Below are positions 63,534 to 64,000 of a stretch of 64,000 bases of DNA, in pieces. Under the pieces are notes generated by a model that was not told where the DNA came from, ran no database searches, and saw only the letters and a list, made by a program, of their open reading frames with translations. The stretch's first letter is position 1. The number at the start of each line of letters is the position of its first letter. The position numbers and the translations under genes were made by a program. The stretch is from Pseudomonas sp. MM223 (lineage in GTDB: Bacteria > Pseudomonadota > Gammaproteobacteria > Pseudomonadales > Pseudomonadaceae): positions 1,135,501-1,199,500 of the forward strand of contig OX352322.1 of NCBI GenBank assembly GCA_947090765.1, in the 5' to 3' direction.

Positions 63534-64000
63534 ATGCTGCTTCACATCCCAGGCCTGTTCGACGCTGATGAACTGGCCCGTATCCGCGAGGCGCTGGAGC
63601 AGGCCGACTGGGCCGATGGCAAGGTTACGGCTGGCTACCAGTCGGCCAAGGCCAAGCACAACCTGCAACTGCCGGAAGGGCACCCGCTGGCCAAGGAGAT
63701 TGGCAGCGCATTGATCGACCGCCTGTGGAAAACCCCGCGCTTCATGTCGGCGGCATTGCCACACAAGGTGTTCCCACCGCTGATCAACTGCTACCGCGAA
63801 GGCGGAAACTTCGGTTTCCATATCGACAACGCCCTGCGCCAGCCCAAGGGCAGCCCGGAGCGGGTGCGTACCGATTTGTCCTCGACGCTGTTCCTCAGCG
63901 ACCCGGACAGCTACGACGGCGGCGAACTGGTGATTCAGGACACCTATGGCGTGCAGCAGATCAAGCTGGCCGCTGGCGATCTGGTGCTGTACCCCGGCAC
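63534..64000 (+). CDS. piuC: PKHD-type hydroxylase PiuC/YbiX, partial
   Basis: Begins ATG 63534 ([17 protein letters not shown]) and runs off the right edge after 155 codons. Fe(II)/2-oxoglutarate dioxygenase of the PKHD group: metal-binding HID in FHIDNAL, then [17 protein letters not shown]. It is usually co-regulated with a catecholate receptor; its substrate is not established. The second metal histidine and C-terminus lie beyond the window. Confidence 0.9.
   Translation, partial: MLLHIPGLFDADELARIREALEQADWADGKVTAGYQSAKAKHNLQLPEGHPLAKEIGSALIDRLWKTPRFMSAALPHKVFPPLINCYREGGNFGFHIDNALRQPKGSPERVRTDLSSTLFLSDPDSYDGGELVIQDTYGVQQIKLAAGDLVLYPG

Overview
The window is a high-GC chromosomal segment that reads as a member of the Pseudomonas putida group. 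The evidence is the gene order lapF-norR-hmp, then cyoABCDE, selD-selU, queA-tgt-yajC-secDF, suhB, trmJ-cysE-isc-ndk-rlmN-pilF-rodZ-ispG-hisS-yfgM-bamB-der, together with many REP-type palindromes at gene ends and IscR/ANR/Fur-type regulatory sites. I recognised gene families and order by eye; no database search was run.

Layout. 1-3.3 kb: start of a giant BapA/LapF-type adhesin, then a NorR-type nitric oxide sensor divergent from flavohaemoglobin. 3.8-9.7 kb: DsbB, then the five-gene cytochrome bo3 ubiquinol oxidase operon behind a perfect ANR box and a long leader. 10-14.3 kb: AlaC aminotransferase, an orphan lipase-like hydrolase, a YkgJ-type cysteine-cluster protein, a tiny two-gene cassette and a GNAT acetyltransferase. 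14.3-19.4 kb: a FecI-FecR-TonB receptor signalling cassette plus two small envelope proteins. 19.5-25 kb: selenium metabolism (selD, selU, minus strand) and a four-gene PhnDCEE-like ABC importer. 25-27.5 kb: bestrophin-like channel, GNAT, trypsin-like lipoprotein (all minus strand). 27.7-31.8 kb: a second FecI-FecR-receptor cassette with a near-ideal Fur box. 32 kb: tRNA-Leu(CAA). 32.2-38.3 kb: queuosine synthesis and Sec accessory genes. 38.5-58.2 kb: a dense, almost fully intact housekeeping block (Fe-S assembly, NDK, RlmN, pilus/shape proteins, isoprenoid synthesis, HisRS, BamB, Der, glutamine transaminase plus omega-amidase). 58.4-64 kb: an iron-acquisition cluster with a PepSY/flavodoxin/FNR fusion reductase, a catecholate-type TonB receptor and a PiuC-like hydroxylase that runs off the right edge.

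How the parts fit. Iron and respiration dominate: haem-copper oxidase, Fe-S assembly under IscR, NO detoxification, and three TonB-dependent receptors, two with their own sigma/anti-sigma pair and one paired with a reductase. The most unusual property of the sequence itself is six single-base indels that break five genes (norR, alaC twice, a small hypothetical gene, two TonB receptors), all left of 31.2 kb, while all genes to the right are intact. Each break is repaired by changing one base, and four of the six lie in a short run of identical bases, so base-calling error must be excluded before any of these genes is called a pseudogene. I found no CRISPR array, insertion sequence, prophage or rRNA.
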